A stretch of 64,000 nucleotides of DNA from Theropithecus gelada (GCF_003255815.1 NC_037668.1:86349783-86413782); one strand, 5' to 3'; numbered from the stretch's first letter, positions 13,283 through 23,110 are shown. Numbers and translations: made by a program. Notes: generated by a model not told the origin, from the letters alone.

Positions 13283-15479
13283 CCATCTCATTTAATCTTC
13301 ATAATAATCCTGTCACAGAAGAGAAAATTGTTAGGTAACTTGTCCATGGCCACCCAGGTAATAAGAGTAAAACCAAGCAATGAAGTCAATGACATTCCAG
13401 AGTCTGACCACTTAGCCACTTAATAGGGATAACTGTCTAATTAATTATGTAAGAGGTTACAGTACAATAAATCTATACCTGGAACTACTATTCTTCCCAC
13501 TGCTCCTCAGACCTCCAAGACAATTTGCCAGTGATTCAACAAGGTACAAGGAAAACTGCCTCAGCATTCATTTTGGAAATAAATAGTGCTCAGTAGCAGA
13601 AACTCCACTATCCTCTTTAGAAAATGAAAAAGGAGAGATAATAATATCATAGGTACTCATAAGAAAGTGGGAGATTTTGTAGATAACATCTGAGAAGGTC
13701 CAATTTCTACCAGGCAACAATACTGTCTGCTGCTTAGCAGTGTTCAGAAACTTTTCTGACAACAAGCAATATTTTCAATACTGGGACAAACATTTTCCTT
13801 GTGAGTTGATCTGTAAAACCACAACAAAAATTTACCATATATACATGACTCTCTTGACAAAAATTTATTTTACAAAATAACTTCTTAAAGTTCTCTTTGT
13901 GAAGTGACACACCCCAATGCCTTTACACAAAGTCTCAATTTAAAGGGACATAAACCAAACTATCGAGTACACCTATTTCCTATTTAAAACTTTACATGAC
14001 ATTATCATTTATTTAAAATGTATGAAAGACATATTCTAAATGAAAAATTTTAGGTGATCAACAATAGTAACGAAAACAAGAAAGTTAAAAACAAACAATT
14101 TAAAAGGATGAGAACGCATCAGAAATCAGAAAGAGCATCCCAAGAACCTGGGATGAGCGTATTACTTCAACCAAGAGTCAGTACAGCTGTATCTCCTCTG
14201 GGTGCCAACACCAAATCATGAAGAACACAATAAATTACAAATGGAAGTTCTTGGTTTTTTATCAAAAGCAAACTGGTTTGGTTCATGTGGAAGTAAGAAG
14301 GCTAGAAGGGACTTCACAGTCATCAAACACAAGAAAGCTTTATGAAGAAACAGCGATTCGCTTTCTTCAATCTTCATAAAACAAATAAGAGAAAAAGGGT
14401 TAAAGTACTATCAAGCTGTGAAAGTTTATTATAAAGGATCTCCAAGAAAAAAAAACAAAGATCTGTTGGGAACAGAATAGAAAAAAAAGCAGCATTAATG
14501 ATTTAAGAGTTAACTAGGAGTGGGCCCACCCTTATATAAGTAAAGTTCCTCAGTTTTATGATTTGCTGCCTTTAAATTCCACAAATTAAAAAGAAATGTT
14601 TGTAAGTACTCTTCTTATATGCGAGCGATAACCAACACTTCTGATCCACATATCTAAGATCTTGTAATCATAAATATAAGACTTTTTAAAAAATGCCTAT
14701 ACAATACGTAAGAATAACTTTTTAAAGAGACCATATTTCTATACCATAAATTAATATGCAGGATATTGTTTCAGGATTATTAAATCATACATAACAAAAC
14801 TGGGCAGGAGCTACTGTTTAGAAACTTCACTTTGAGCTAAATGAGGGGACACGGGATCTAACAAGGTTTCTTTAAAAGTACAGTTTTATAAATAAAAAAA
14901 TTTAATTTCTAAAAGTTAACACAAAATACTAATGCAAAAAGTTAATACAAAAGTTTAGTTTTCTAAAAAAGCATTTTACCTGCCTACAATGATTGCAAAT
15001 AACTTCTGCACTGGTTTAAGAATCATCAACAAGAGAGGAACCGGAGCAGCTTGAAACCGTGGAGAAGTGTGGAAATTCCTAATAGCTCTTACAGGAGAAG
15101 GGCTTAGAGGATGCAATACTGACAGACTAGGAACTGCTGTAACTTCTTTTATCAGTAGCTGTCTTGAAAAAGAGTCATTCCATACAGTACGTTTGCTGGT
15201 GATCATCCAAATTTCCTTATTTTTGGTACTTGAGAGGCATCCTCTTCTTTTGTTGTTAAAAGTCCTATAAAAATGGAAGTTTCCAGGCAGAAAAGTCCAC
15301 CTATCACACTGATTTACTCCCAGTCCCTGATACTTATTTACTATATGGTTAACTTGTACTTGATGACAGCCCTGTGAGGTTGATGCTAACGTGTTACATT
15401 TTCTCCAGTTAGACAGTGAATTAAATCGGAAAAAAACATGGTTTCTAGCAGCAGACTGCAATCCACAGATGAAGCTCAT
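2892..15479 (-). CDS. OMA1: OMA1 zinc metalloprotease, 5' coding part (exons 2-7, incomplete)
   Basis: OMA1 is an M48-family zinc metalloprotease of the mitochondrial inner membrane. Under stress it cleaves OPA1 and DELE1, shifting the balance toward fission and the integrated stress response (family knowledge). Six coding exons join in frame: 15479-14980, 12932-12704, 9648-9475, 9377-9270, 6051-5923 and 2966-2892. They encode residues 1-405. Visible parts are a basic, Ser/Arg-rich N-terminus typical of a mitochondrial presequence, a membrane segment at about 195-212, the HEIAH zinc motif at 327-331, a second hydrophobic stretch at about 346-361, and LEAEAD at 391-396 giving the third ligand Glu392. 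These numbers equal those of human OMA1. The final roughly 119 residues (human length 524) must lie left of position 1. No frameshift or stop is seen, and all introns are GT-AG. The gene is transcribed from the CpG island near 22.8 kb. Confidence 0.95.
2967..3859. other. OMA1 intron 6, unassigned part
   Basis: AT-rich intron sequence with no open frame or repeat that I can name. Confidence 0.4.
3860..4106 (+). repeat. MIR-like ancient SINE, 5' part
   Basis: MIR-type words appear in order: tail of a 'cttaacc...tgagc' block, 'atgtaaaatgaaatgag', 'gaggggattaaatga', then 'gtgccaggtattgtgctaag'. The element appears to resume after the MER20 insertion at 4326 ('cattccgtcctcacaacaa', to about 4395), so it was split by that insertion. 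Confidence 0.5.
4107..4325 (+). mobile_element. MER20 (nonautonomous hAT DNA transposon)
   Basis: Near full-length match by eye to the MER20 consensus: 'gggacatttgcaaatgt', 'gctactgacatctaggg', 'ctactaaacatcctacagtg', 'cacaacaaagaattatcc' and the terminal 'ttgagaaatcttg'. It is flanked by an 8-bp target duplication, TTTTAAAT (4099-4106) and CTTTAAAT (4326-4333), with one mismatch, as expected of hAT transposition. Confidence 0.8.
4396..5287. other. OMA1 intron 6, unassigned part
   Basis: AT-rich intron sequence. No gene, RNA or nameable repeat recognised. Confidence 0.4.
5288..5576 (-). mobile_element. MER2 (nonautonomous Tigger/mariner DNA transposon)
   Basis: The terminal inverted repeats are visible: CAGTTGGCTCTCTATATCTG at the left and ccaagggacggctg at the right. 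Internal words such as 'tttacatagcatttacatt' and 'tctagagatgatttaaagta' fit the MER2 consensus in reverse. A TA precedes the left end. The right flank is AA, a mutated TA target duplication. Internal deletions make it shorter than the roughly 345-bp consensus. Confidence 0.85.
5923..6051 (-). CDS. OMA1: OMA1 exon 6
   Basis: This 129-nt exon encodes residues 338-380, from AEKAG to QSKLQE, including the hydrophobic LDFLGMIFLTMIWAIC stretch that follows the zinc motif. The acceptor ATTCTCAG and donor GTAAGTC are both good. Residue 371 is Gly. I recall Cys in human and Gly in mouse, so Gly may be ancestral. Confidence 0.94.
6260..6475 (-). repeat. MIR (reverse orientation)
   Basis: Typical reversed MIR text: 'gtgaaataggtacaattatc', 'atagataatgaaactgag', 'cacagctattactaaaagg', 'aaatcaaacccggtcag'. 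Diverged but in correct order. Confidence 0.65.
7031..7324 (-). mobile_element. Alu (S-like), full length
   Basis: Full-length dimeric Alu in reverse orientation. The T run at 7031-7046 is the reversed poly(A) tail. Target-site duplication CAATTACGGA (7021-7030) and CAATTATGGA (7325-7334), one mismatch. It lies in OMA1 intron 5. Confidence 0.95.
7852..8141 (-). mobile_element. Alu (J-like), reverse
   Basis: Dimeric Alu in reverse orientation with many diagnostic old-family differences ('ctccagagcagctggaacta', 'tcaagcaatcctcctgcctc'). The tail is short and T-rich, and no clear target duplication remains. Confidence 0.9.
8580..8820 (+). repeat. MIR
   Basis: Order of words matches MIR on the plus strand: 'acccaggttaaagtccc', 'ttctcttatataaaatagtaat', 'atacatacctcatttggtatt'. 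Old and diverged. Confidence 0.55.
9270..9377 (-). CDS. OMA1: OMA1 exon 5 (zinc-binding HEIAH motif)
   Basis: This 108-nt exon encodes residues 302-337 in phase 0. It carries LLGHEIAHAVLGHA, the M48 HExxH motif with zinc ligands His327 and His331 and catalytic Glu328. The acceptor GTCGTGCAG and donor GTAAGTACC are clear. Around the motif I see Ser309, Lys313, Asp319 and Thr322. In human I recall Thr, Asn, His and Ser, so the loop before the motif has changed while the catalytic residues are intact. Confidence 0.96.
9475..9648 (-). CDS. OMA1: OMA1 exon 4
   Basis: This 174-nt exon encodes residues 244-301, including MEEFKNDMLTEKDARYLAVK and HVVDSP. The acceptor is TCTTTCAG and the donor GTAAGTAAAT. 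The first codon of the exon is CAC (His244). I recall Trp at this position in human, which would need three base changes, so the junction is flagged in the findings. The frame is open throughout and joins exon 5 exactly. Confidence 0.93.
9968..10290 (+). mobile_element. Alu (J-like) with GAAA-rich tail
   Basis: Dimeric Alu, plus strand, with old-family features and a tail that has become a (GAAAA)n/(GAAAG)n purine tract from about 10254 to 10290. Confidence 0.93.
10615..10915 (+). mobile_element. Alu, plus strand
   Basis: Full-length dimer from 'gctgggtgtggtggctcatg' to the tail at 10900-10915. The left arm lacks part of the usual 'tgtaatcccag' block. Confidence 0.92.
10916..11484. other. 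OMA1 intron 3, unassigned
   Basis: AT-rich intron between two Alus. No coding or RNA feature seen. Confidence 0.4.
11500..11793 (+). mobile_element. Alu (S-like) with long target duplication
   Basis: Full-length Alu flanked by AAGATTTAACCATGCC (11485-11500) and AAGATTTAGCCATGCC (11794-11809), a 16-bp target duplication with one mismatch, indicating L1-mediated insertion. Confidence 0.95.
12110..12310. repeat. Ancient interspersed repeat (unnamed, recurs in the window)
   Basis: Words such as 'actaagcactactcttac' and 'aagatccctgcccccataaa' belong to a widespread mammalian repeat tail. Related text occurs near 20460-20565, 23410-23540, 44610-44745 and 61575-61730. I cannot assign the family name safely. 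Confidence 0.45.
12704..12932 (-). CDS. OMA1: OMA1 exon 3 (membrane segment)
   Basis: This 229-nt exon completes Arg167 with its first base and encodes residues 168-243. It contains the basic GIRKWWQALPPNKK, then the hydrophobic segment at about 195-212 (LFLGLSSFGLLFVVFYFT) that anchors the protein in the inner membrane. The acceptor is TTGCTTTAG and the donor GTAAGTAG. Residues 183-188 (LFKQSI) differ from the human VVKENI that I recall. Confidence 0.95.
13249..13281. repeat. Compound (CT)n(AT)n microsatellite
   Basis: A run of CT dinucleotides passes into AT dinucleotides at 13249-13281, inside OMA1 intron 2. Confidence 0.9.
13282..13430 (-). repeat. MIR (reverse orientation)
   Basis: Reversed MIR text: 'catttaatcttcataataat', 'gtaacttgtccatggccacc', 'gtctgaccacttagccact'. 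Confidence 0.6.
13431..14979. other. OMA1 intron 2, mostly unassigned
   Basis: AT-rich intron sequence. No gene, RNA or clear repeat recognised. An open frame at 13568-13765 (minus) has no recognisable features. Confidence 0.4.
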
Positions 15480-15496
15480 CTTTTTCACTTGATTAC
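14980..15496 (-). CDS. OMA1: OMA1 exon 2 (start codon and mitochondrial presequence)
   Basis: The exon runs from the acceptor TTTTGTGTTTCAG to the donor GTAAAATG. The ATG at 15479-15477 is chosen because it gives MSFICGLQSAARNHVFFRFN, the known OMA1 N-terminus. An upstream in-frame GTG at 15488 is not needed. About 17 nt of 5'UTR precede the ATG in this exon. The encoded first 167 residues are rich in Ser, Arg and Asn and poor in acidic residues, as expected of a cleaved mitochondrial targeting region. This exon is the most changed part relative to the human protein I recall (about a dozen substitutions), including Cys, Arg and Met replacements around residues 70-100. Confidence 0.95.
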
Positions 15497-15879
15497 CTGA
15501 AACACAAAAAATAAACTATAAATATTTGTGGAAAATATTTACTTACCAAACTGGGAATATAACACTTATTAAATAGGTGTGTCAGCTGTTCTTCTAACAC
15601 ATCTCAGGCTAAATTACCTTGGGTTTCAACTCATCACCCCTACAGCAATGCCTTTCAGCAAGATAAACCAGAGTATACATAACATGACATTTACTATGCA
15701 ATGTGTACTTTAGAAGCTTGCATTTTTTTCATTTCATTTTTAATTTGTAGTTAGGGGAGAGCCATTTTTATTTTAATGGCAAATTATTTGGGCAATAAAG
15801 TGGATTAGATAAAAACAATAGTAAAACTTTTATCAGTTTGCAATAACTGGAAGGAAGCATGTAATACGGAAGAGTAAAA

Positions 15880-17212
15880 TCTAACTCATATAAAATGCAC
15901 TGGACATTAGGCACTGAAGAACAGTGATCCCTGAGAAATGGGAAACAGAGCCCTGCAATTGTCCTAGCTTATTGCCTGGAGAGTGCTTCCAGGCCACAAT
16001 GCAGACAGGGTAAACCTAGGTGGAGCCCAGTGATTCCCCTAAATCAAAGAGATAAGGCTGCGAGGTCAAGCAAACCAAGGTTGCCAGAGCTCACAGGACA
16101 GAGGACAAGAGAAGAAAAGAGCTGCACAGAGAACTCTAGAGTTCTGCAGAGAATCCCCCTCCCATATTCAGCTAAGTCCTGCCTGGGCATATGTGTAAGA
16201 AAATCCCCTGGAGCTGGGAAAGGACCACCTGAAAAGACTGGAGAGAAGAATATACAGGGCTCACACATGGCATGGTATAGTGTCTGTCCCCTCCGCCAAC
16301 CAAAGTGGAAAACCTTATCATTCGTCAAGCACTCAGAAGGGTTTTGCCTCAACATTAGAGAAAGATTAGTCCTAGGCCAAAAGCTGCTGTGGCCCCACCT
16401 AACAAATATTAAAAGCAACACCCAAAAAGATTAAATGCTTCCAAGCAACAACTGCATCCCAGAAAAAACAAAAAACAAAACAAAACAAAAAATCTCAAGA
16501 ACAGGTATTAGGACACAAAACTATTTAGCACTTAACAAGGTGCAATTTACAATTAAAAATCACCAAGCATGCAAGAAGCAAGATATGTGATCTGTAATTA
16601 GAAGAAATATCAATCAGTGGAAACTAACTCCTGAATAAACAAATAACAGCATTAGTAAACAAGGATATTAGTTATTGTAACTATAATGCACAAGTTTAAG
16701 AAGCTAAAGGAAAATATGAGCATGTTACATAGAGATATATATTTCTTTAAAAGACTTACACTAAACTTTTAGACAGGAAAACTATAAGACATAAGATGAA
16801 AAACATACTAGATGAGACAATAGCAGATTAACATTATAGAAATAAAGATTTGTGACTTTGAAGATGTATCAACAGAAACCATCTAAAATGAAACTCAGAG
16901 AGAAAATACAATCATAAAAAAAGGCACAGGGCATCAACGAGGTATGTAATAACTTCAAGCGACCTAATATTCATCTAACTGAAGTCCCCAGAAAGTGGCG
17001 GGGGAGGTGCAGACAGAAAAAAGAATACTTGAAATAATGGCCAAAAGTTTTCCAAACTTGATGAAAACTATAAAACCACAAATTCAAAATGTTTAACAAA
17101 CCCTACACAAAAGAAACACAAAGGAAAAAAACTGCAAGGCACATAACTTCCTAAAATCAATGAAAGATAAAATCTTAAACTGGACATCTTAGATGAACTG
17201 TATAAATTCATT
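15880..17212 (+). repeat. Old L1/HAL1-like element
   Basis: A long A-rich, ORF1-like text ('atggccaaaagttttccaaac', 'caggaaaactataagaca', 'cacaaaagaaacacaaagg') resembling the 5' and ORF1 part of L1M/HAL1 elements. Matching 3'-tail text ('gattccatctctataacat', 'atagtgacagagagatcag') continues at 17540-17660 and 17880-18160 beyond two Alus. The open frames at 16030-16434 (plus) and 16044-16421 (minus) fall in it and show no conserved domain. Confidence 0.5.
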
Positions 17213-17227
17213 AAAAAACACAAAAAA

Positions 17228-17522
17228 GGCTGGGCATGGTGGCTCGCGACGTGTAATCCCGGCACTTAGGGAGGCCGAGGCAGGCGGATCACTTGAGGTC
17301 AGGAGTTCGAGACCTGCGTGGCCAACAATGTGAAACCCCTATCTAATAAAAATACAAAAATTAGCTAGGTGTGGTGGCACTTGCCTATAATCCCAGCTAC
17401 TTGGGAGGCTGAAGCAGGAGAACTGCTTGAACCTGGGAGGTGGAGGTTGCAGAGAGCCGAGATGTCGCCACTGTACTCCAGCCTGGGCAACAGAGTGAGA
17501 CTCTGTCAAAAAAAGAAAAAAG
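17228..17522 (+). mobile_element. Alu (S-like), plus strand
   Basis: Full-length dimer inserted in the old L1/HAL1. A-rich target duplication: AAAAACACAAAAAA-type text before (17213-17227) and after (17523-17538). Confidence 0.93.
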
Positions 17523-17659
17523 AAAAACACACAAAAAAGTACATACTCTGATTCCATCTCTATAACATAAACTGCAAAAAATGCAAACTAATCCATAGTG
17601 ACAGAGAGATCAGTGACTGCTTGAGGAGTGGTAGGAAAAAGGGCCAGGGGAAGGGATTA

Positions 17660-17830
17660 CAAAGAGTAGCGCTTGCCTATAAACCCAGCTATAATTGGGA
17701 GGCTGAGGAAGGAGAATCACTTGAAACTGGGAGGTGGAGACTGCAGTGAGCCAAAATTGTGCCACTACACTCCAGCCTGGGCAACAGAATGAGAACCTGT
17801 CTTTAAAAAAAAAAAAAAAAAAAAAACAAC
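17660..17830 (+). mobile_element. Partial Alu (right arm)
   Basis: Alu text from the 'cctataaacccagctata' block to the tail at 17803-17826. The left arm is missing, so it is 5'-truncated. Confidence 0.88.
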
Positions 17831-18160
17831 AACCAAAAACAAACAAAAAACCCAGATTGAAGGAATCTAAATATGAACTGAATTTCAAGTTGTTTTAGGT
17901 AATTATTATTTTCTTAGGTGATAATATTGTGGTTATGTGACTATTTTATTCCTGAGATACTTGCTGAAGGATCTGTTCATGATAAATAAAACTCACTTTC
18001 AAATTGTACAGCAAATGTACACACACAAAGGACATAAAGTCAATAAATAAAATATCAGCAATCATTGTATCTCAGTGATAGTTACATACGTGTTCCTTAA
18101 ATTTTTCCTCAATTTTTCTGCATGTTTCAACACCTTCATATAAAAGTTGGGGGGGAAAAC

Positions 18161-19639
18161 ATGTAAAACTCAACCTAAGCTAATACGATATTATCTAGAA
18201 AGACGCTTCAGGACTACCAGTTTTAATAAATAGTATTATCTATATATCAAACTATTTGAAAATTACTCAAATTTATTTTTTATGAAATTCATACACCCTG
18301 CCCTTGCACTGTTAATGTATAATGTTAATAAAGGGCATGCTAAGTAAAACATTAACTTTGAGTTAAGTTAACCCTTTTTGAAATACTACCAATTTTAAAT
18401 TAGTAAAGTCTAGGCTGATATATAATAGTTTGACATTATTAACAAGATACTTTGTTTTTACTTTTTTGAACCAAGCTGAAAAGTGGTAAAAGAATTTAAG
18501 CCTAGAAATCATTTCAAAATTCATATTGGAGTAGCTAGTAAGGTTTTCAGTGGCTAGGGGGCATGTGAGTTATGCAGCACAGAATATAGTCCTGCTTTCA
18601 TGGAGGTTATAATCTAGTTAAGGAGACAAAATTGAACCTAAGTAAGACTATTAGGGGATAATAAAATTCAGTTATTAAAAATACACACTGTATGCATTTT
18701 TAAAAAGACATCCATGAGTAGCTGAAGAGCTCAGGAAGGCAGCAATTATTTTTCATGCCATTTAGACAGATCAGAAAGAGAAAAAACAATGGAAAGAACT
18801 GTTTTCAATGGGAAAGTGTATTAAGGTTTAAATGTGAAGTCTTCTAGAAGTCAAAATGCAAAAACAACACAAGCCCACTTTCTTTCCTTGACCTCAAATC
18901 TGATGATTTACTGTAGTAGATAAGCTTCAGACACTTGCCCAAGCACAACTTCTTTTCCAAATGTGCTTTTATGGCCTCAGTTTAGGGGATGAGCCTAGTT
19001 GGCCACATTCATCCCTAGCAACCCCTACCATTAGCTACAGAACTAGGAGTAGGCATTTGACACTAAAAAGATTTTACATAAAACAGTATCCCGCACAGGA
19101 ATATAAGGGCATGTGTAAGTTGGGTCTACAGCAGGTGCTATGGCCAAACAAAGCAATATGTAAGCAAGAACTACAAACAAAAAGCTTTAAAAAAAAAAAA
19201 AATGGATCCACAGAAGAGACAATGGAATACAAGTGCAGACAGAAGATAAGTGAGAGACCACGAAGCCAGAGTGAACACGAGAGAAAAAGACCTCCCTGTT
19301 TCCCATGAAACCATTGTACTTCCTACACTTAATTGAGCTTCATGAGCTTTTACTTTATCCCCAAAATAATTCCCTTTCTTCAATGAGTTTCTGTATTCTA
19401 CAAATAAATGATCTCTAAGACGTTTACATGGTATAAAACAGTTGCACATTTGTTTTTGTAAATCTACAGCATTTTAATATTATACATGTTGTTTACTGGA
19501 ACTAGCTGAGGGCTCCTCCTACACTTTGCAAAGCCAAATTTACCAATTTTCAACATTTAATCAGTTCCAGAAATACTGGATTATCTCTACAGCAACTTTA
19601 GCATCCAAAATATCTCAGCCCACATTAAATCAGTCATGT
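18161..19639. other. Unassigned part of OMA1 intron 1
   Basis: No recognised gene or repeat. The 115-codon frame at 18961-19308 (plus) has low-complexity basic content and no domain I know. It is probably non-coding. Confidence 0.4.
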
Positions 19640-19830
19640 CAATTCCACCTCCTTCTTATCTCATTCTAGCCTTTCCTGGGCTCTGTGGTCTTATGGTGTT
19701 GATCACTACACACCTAATCTCCCTGCCTGATTTCACCACCAACCCCTCCCACTCCAGTTTGACCCCAAACTGCAGCTAAAGCACTATTTCTAAAATGCAA
19801 ACCCCAGCAACAGAATCCTACCCCCACAAT
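19640..19830 (+). repeat. L2-like fragment
   Basis: Pyrimidine-rich text ('cattctagcctttcctggg', 'gctaaagcactatttctaaa') resembles the 3' region of L2 LINEs. A similar block is at 21240-21470. Confidence 0.4.
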
Positions 19831-20054
19831 TTACATACAGTCCTACCCTGGTAAATACCATGTAATCATTTAAAAGATAACATGGTGATCTGTAAATCTT
19901 CATAAGATTTAAAAGATAGCAATCTCTGGCAAAGGGATACACAAGTTTAAAAATAATAATAAATGCTACCTAAAAACTTCTGTATAGCAGAGGTGGCAAA
20001 CTCAAACGTCTAAAGAAGCACCATACAACAGACCTTTCTGCAGTGATAAAAATG

Positions 20055-20210
20055 TTCATGTCTGCACTGTCCAATAAGGTAGCCCCTACAGGTGGCTACT
20101 GGGCATTTGAAATGTGACTGGTGCACCTGAGGAATGAAATTTTTAACTAAGTTAAATGGCCATATGTGGCTAGTGTCTACTGTATCGCACAGCACAAGTT
20201 TGTAGGGTCG
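20055..20210. mobile_element. hAT-type DNA transposon remnant with inverted ends
   Basis: The left part 'gcactgtccaataaggtagcc' and right part 'ggctagtgtctactgtatcg' form imperfect inverted arms, with 'catttgaaatgtgactggtg' between, as in small palindromic hAT elements. The family name is uncertain. Confidence 0.5.
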
Positions 20211-20454
20211 AGGCAAGTGAATATCAGTAAAGCGATATTGATGTGAATGCAGATTCATGCTCATCTAAAGGAAGTGCAAACAGTATGATGGAATTTGAAC
20301 TTGCTGTGGCCAAATGATTCAAAACTTTCAAGTAAAGCCAGAATTTCAGATTTTATGTGAAATTTATCAATTTTTAAATGTTGGCAATGAACTTAAAAAA
20401 TTTTAATGACCTTAACCAAACATTCAGATTTTGTATTTTTGACCTCTGAACTGT

Positions 20455-20570
20455 ATTACTATTCATTCATTCTGAAAACGTTTAATGAGTGCCCACTAAA
20501 TGCTAGGCACCATTATGAATGCTAGAGATACTGCAGAGAACAAAATAGATTTAAAAATCCCTCCCCAGTT
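20455..20570. repeat. Ancient interspersed repeat (same unnamed family)
   Basis: 'gagtgcccactaaatgctag' followed by 'agatactgcagagaacaaaa' matches the family described at 12110. Confidence 0.45.
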
Positions 20571-20794
20571 TGCAAAAATAGTAATGAGAATATATGCTAG
20601 TATATACAAAAATAAATCTGAAAAAAAGATACACCAAACTATTCACAATTATTTTGAATGGCAGGATGGTGGTTAAGAGGCATTATTAGTATTTTCACCT
20701 TACATATTTCTGTGCAGTTCAAATTTCTACAGAATGTATTATTACTTTTTTAAGGCTCCGCTCAGGCAACTATTTCTGTAATTTCCATTGTTTT

Positions 20795-21096
20795 TCTTTT
20801 CTTTCCTTTTTGCGACAGGGTCTCACTTTGTCGTTGCCCAGGCTGGAGTGCAGTGGTGCCACCTTGGCTCACTGCAACCTCGCCTCTTGGGTTCAAGCAA
20901 TTCTCGCGCCTCAGTCTCCTCAGGAGCTAGGATTACAAGCATGCGCCACCACACCTGGCTAATTTTTGTATTTTTAGTAGAGACGGGGTTTTGCCAAGTT
21001 GCCCAGGCTGGTCTCGAACTCCTGGACTCAAGTGATCTGCTCACCTCAGTCTCTCAAGGTGTTGGGATTATAGGCCTGAGCCACCGCACCCTGCCA
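20795..21096 (-). mobile_element. Alu, reverse
   Basis: Full-length Alu in reverse orientation with a T-rich degenerate tail (20790-20812). Confidence 0.92.
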
Positions 21097-21238
21097 ACCC
21101 AGTTAATTTTCCAAATTTTTTCGGTAGACACGGTGTGTCACTATGTTGCCCAGGCTGATTTTTAACTCCTGGGCTCAACTGATCGTACTGCATTGCGAAG
21201 TGCGGGGATTACAGTCATGCGCCACCAAGCCTGGACTT
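21097..21238 (-). mobile_element. Alu monomer-like fragment, reverse
   Basis: A diverged single-arm Alu ('ctatgttgcccaggctgat' to 'catgcgccaccaagcctgga') directly abutting the full Alu. It looks like a free left monomer or an old truncated copy. Confidence 0.75.
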
Positions 21239-21239
21239 G

Positions 21240-21475
21240 CATTGGTTTTCCATGGCTTTTATAAACTCCTTCATATGGTGAACCAGGCCCTCCTACTACT
21301 TCTCCAGGCACCTTCTCCAACCCTCCTTCACCCATTCCTAAATTCCAACCTCCCTGATTCACTTACAGCCCCCAGAAAAGGAAAGCTCTCATCTCTGTGT
21401 CTATGCACATCTACTCACACTGCTTAGCTCTGCTCATGACAAGCAAACTCCTTCTCATTTCTCATGACTTGTGTA
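21240..21475 (+). repeat. L2-like fragment
   Basis: Pyrimidine-rich L2 3'-like text ('ccctccttcacccattcct', 'catctctgtgtctatgcaca'). Confidence 0.4.
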
Positions 21476-22449
21476 AAAATTTTAAAAAAGAATCCTACTG
21501 ACACAGAAGGTATAAGCAAAAGCCCCAACACTACATGTATATAATTAAAACCATTATCATTGCTATCACTGACAAGCAAGTGTCATTTTGAATAGCAACA
21601 GTGCCTGATATTTTGTAATCCGCGGGTTATCCTGAAGAAAGGGTAAAGAATGAGGGAAGAAATCTATTCATGCATTTTCAACGAGTCAATCACTAGACTA
21701 CGGAGCACATAAGAAAAAAAAAAATCAGGGCTGACACATTCTCTTCAAAGAGCTGTGGCGGGTCAACAAACATAGCTGGCAGACTTCTAGGATTACAAAA
21801 TTAATGATGTGAGAAAATTAAACAATTTGGATTGTTAGCCTCTAAGAACATTTCAGATCCTTAATTCTTTAAGTACCATCTCAGAATGAGCAAGTGCAGC
21901 ACTCACTGGCACTCACTGCTGAAGCCTGGAAGACAGTTTTAACAACTCCTGCTGAAAATGACTATTTCTTCTCTAGTTTCTATGGAAACAGCTGTCAGAT
22001 TGGCAAAAATAGGACACGTACTTTAAAATAATCATTCAAGCAAAGTACACACATGATGGAAGGCTTTAAAAAAGAATTGGACGGCAGCAGACTTGGTTCT
22101 TAAGCTTCCAAATGTCAGACTACACCCCTTCACCCCGGCTGAGAATGACGGAGATGAACCTAAATCCTTTTAGCGAGGGTTGCACGGCCTTGATCAACGG
22201 CTGAATGCCAAATAAGGGATTTTCATCTCCCTGGACTACAATTTCTTGTTGATGATTGCACGGCACAATAAAACTGTTGCTCCACACACAGACGACATTT
22301 ACACAGTATACAGTGAGTTCTGTAGAGGAGTTTACCAGGAAGTTGTTAAAACTCCCCGGAACTGCTTAGACGGGGAATGTTCTGGTTTGCCCTGCCGAGT
22401 TAGGCTGGAAAACGTGTTCAGTTTCTCCTGGAGAGTGAAGGGGTGAAAG

Positions 22450-23110
22450 AGACGGATGCCCGACGCGGCGGGAGGTGCCGGGTGAGGCGCCCGAGGCCAC
22501 GCGGGTGAGAAACGCAGCTCTGAAAGCGGGGCCGCCAATGAGGGCAGGCTGAGGGGGAGGGCAGGCGGCCCCCGAAAGTACTCCCGCGGGGCAGACACAC
22601 GCGGTCGCCGGCGTGCCCCGGGCCAGGCGAAGGGAAAACCAGGCTCTCCCAGGACAGATGCCCTCCGTCTCCCGCCCCCGCGCCCCGCGCCCCTCCCCTC
22701 CACGCAGCCTTGTCGCCCACCCACGCCTCCTCCCGTATCCCCTTCCCCACGGATCCCCACTCCTTGCCCTGGCGCCCCCGCAGGCGCTCTGCGCTCCGCC
22801 CCCTCCCCACTCCCGCATTCTGCCTCCTGCCCCGGGCACGAGCCTACTCGGAAAAGCTGGGGAAAGGCGTCACCGTGAGGACTGACTCAAGCAGAAGCGA
22901 AAGCTGTGACACCTCCGACCCCACCTATGCGCAGGCGCGCACCCGCACTTCCTGCCCGCCACACCGGCCTGGGCGCCCTTCGCTCCGCCCACACCGGGCA
23001 GTCAATACAGCCACCCTGAGTCTTTCTCCCAGTGGCCCCGGGCCCCGCGCGGACTGCGGCGCTCTGGCGCCCCCGTGTGGCTTAAGGAGGGACATGGCCC
23101 TGGGCTGGGC
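22450..23110 (-). promoter_or_regulatory. OMA1: CpG-island promoter of OMA1
   Basis: About 650 bp with dense CpG and high GC, contrasting with AT-rich flanks. It contains Sp1-type boxes (for example CTCCGCCCC near 22794 and CTCCGCCCA near 22983), a CCAAT at about 22534, a CRE-like half site GCGTCAC near 22867, an NRF1-like TGCGCAGGCGCG at 22928-22939 and an ETS-like CTTCCTG near 22948. No TATA box is evident. Position and orientation fit the TATA-less housekeeping promoter of OMA1, with non-coding exon 1 inside. NRF1-type control would suit a nuclear gene for a mitochondrial protein (inference). Several long open frames here are GC artefacts. Confidence 0.85.

Larger units (their letters stand above)
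15497..22890 (-). other. OMA1: OMA1 intron 1 and 5' non-coding region
   Basis: Sequence between exon 2 and the CpG-island promoter. Exon 1 is expected to be non-coding and to lie in the island. I cannot fix its donor from sequence alone. The interval holds an old L1/HAL1, four Alu pieces, L2-like text and a DNA transposon remnant, listed separately. Confidence 0.7.

Noticed and set aside
15486..15488. In-frame GTG upstream of the OMA1 ATG as an alternative start
   Set aside because: The ATG at 15479 gives the known N-terminus. The GTG lies between the splice acceptor and that ATG and is not needed.
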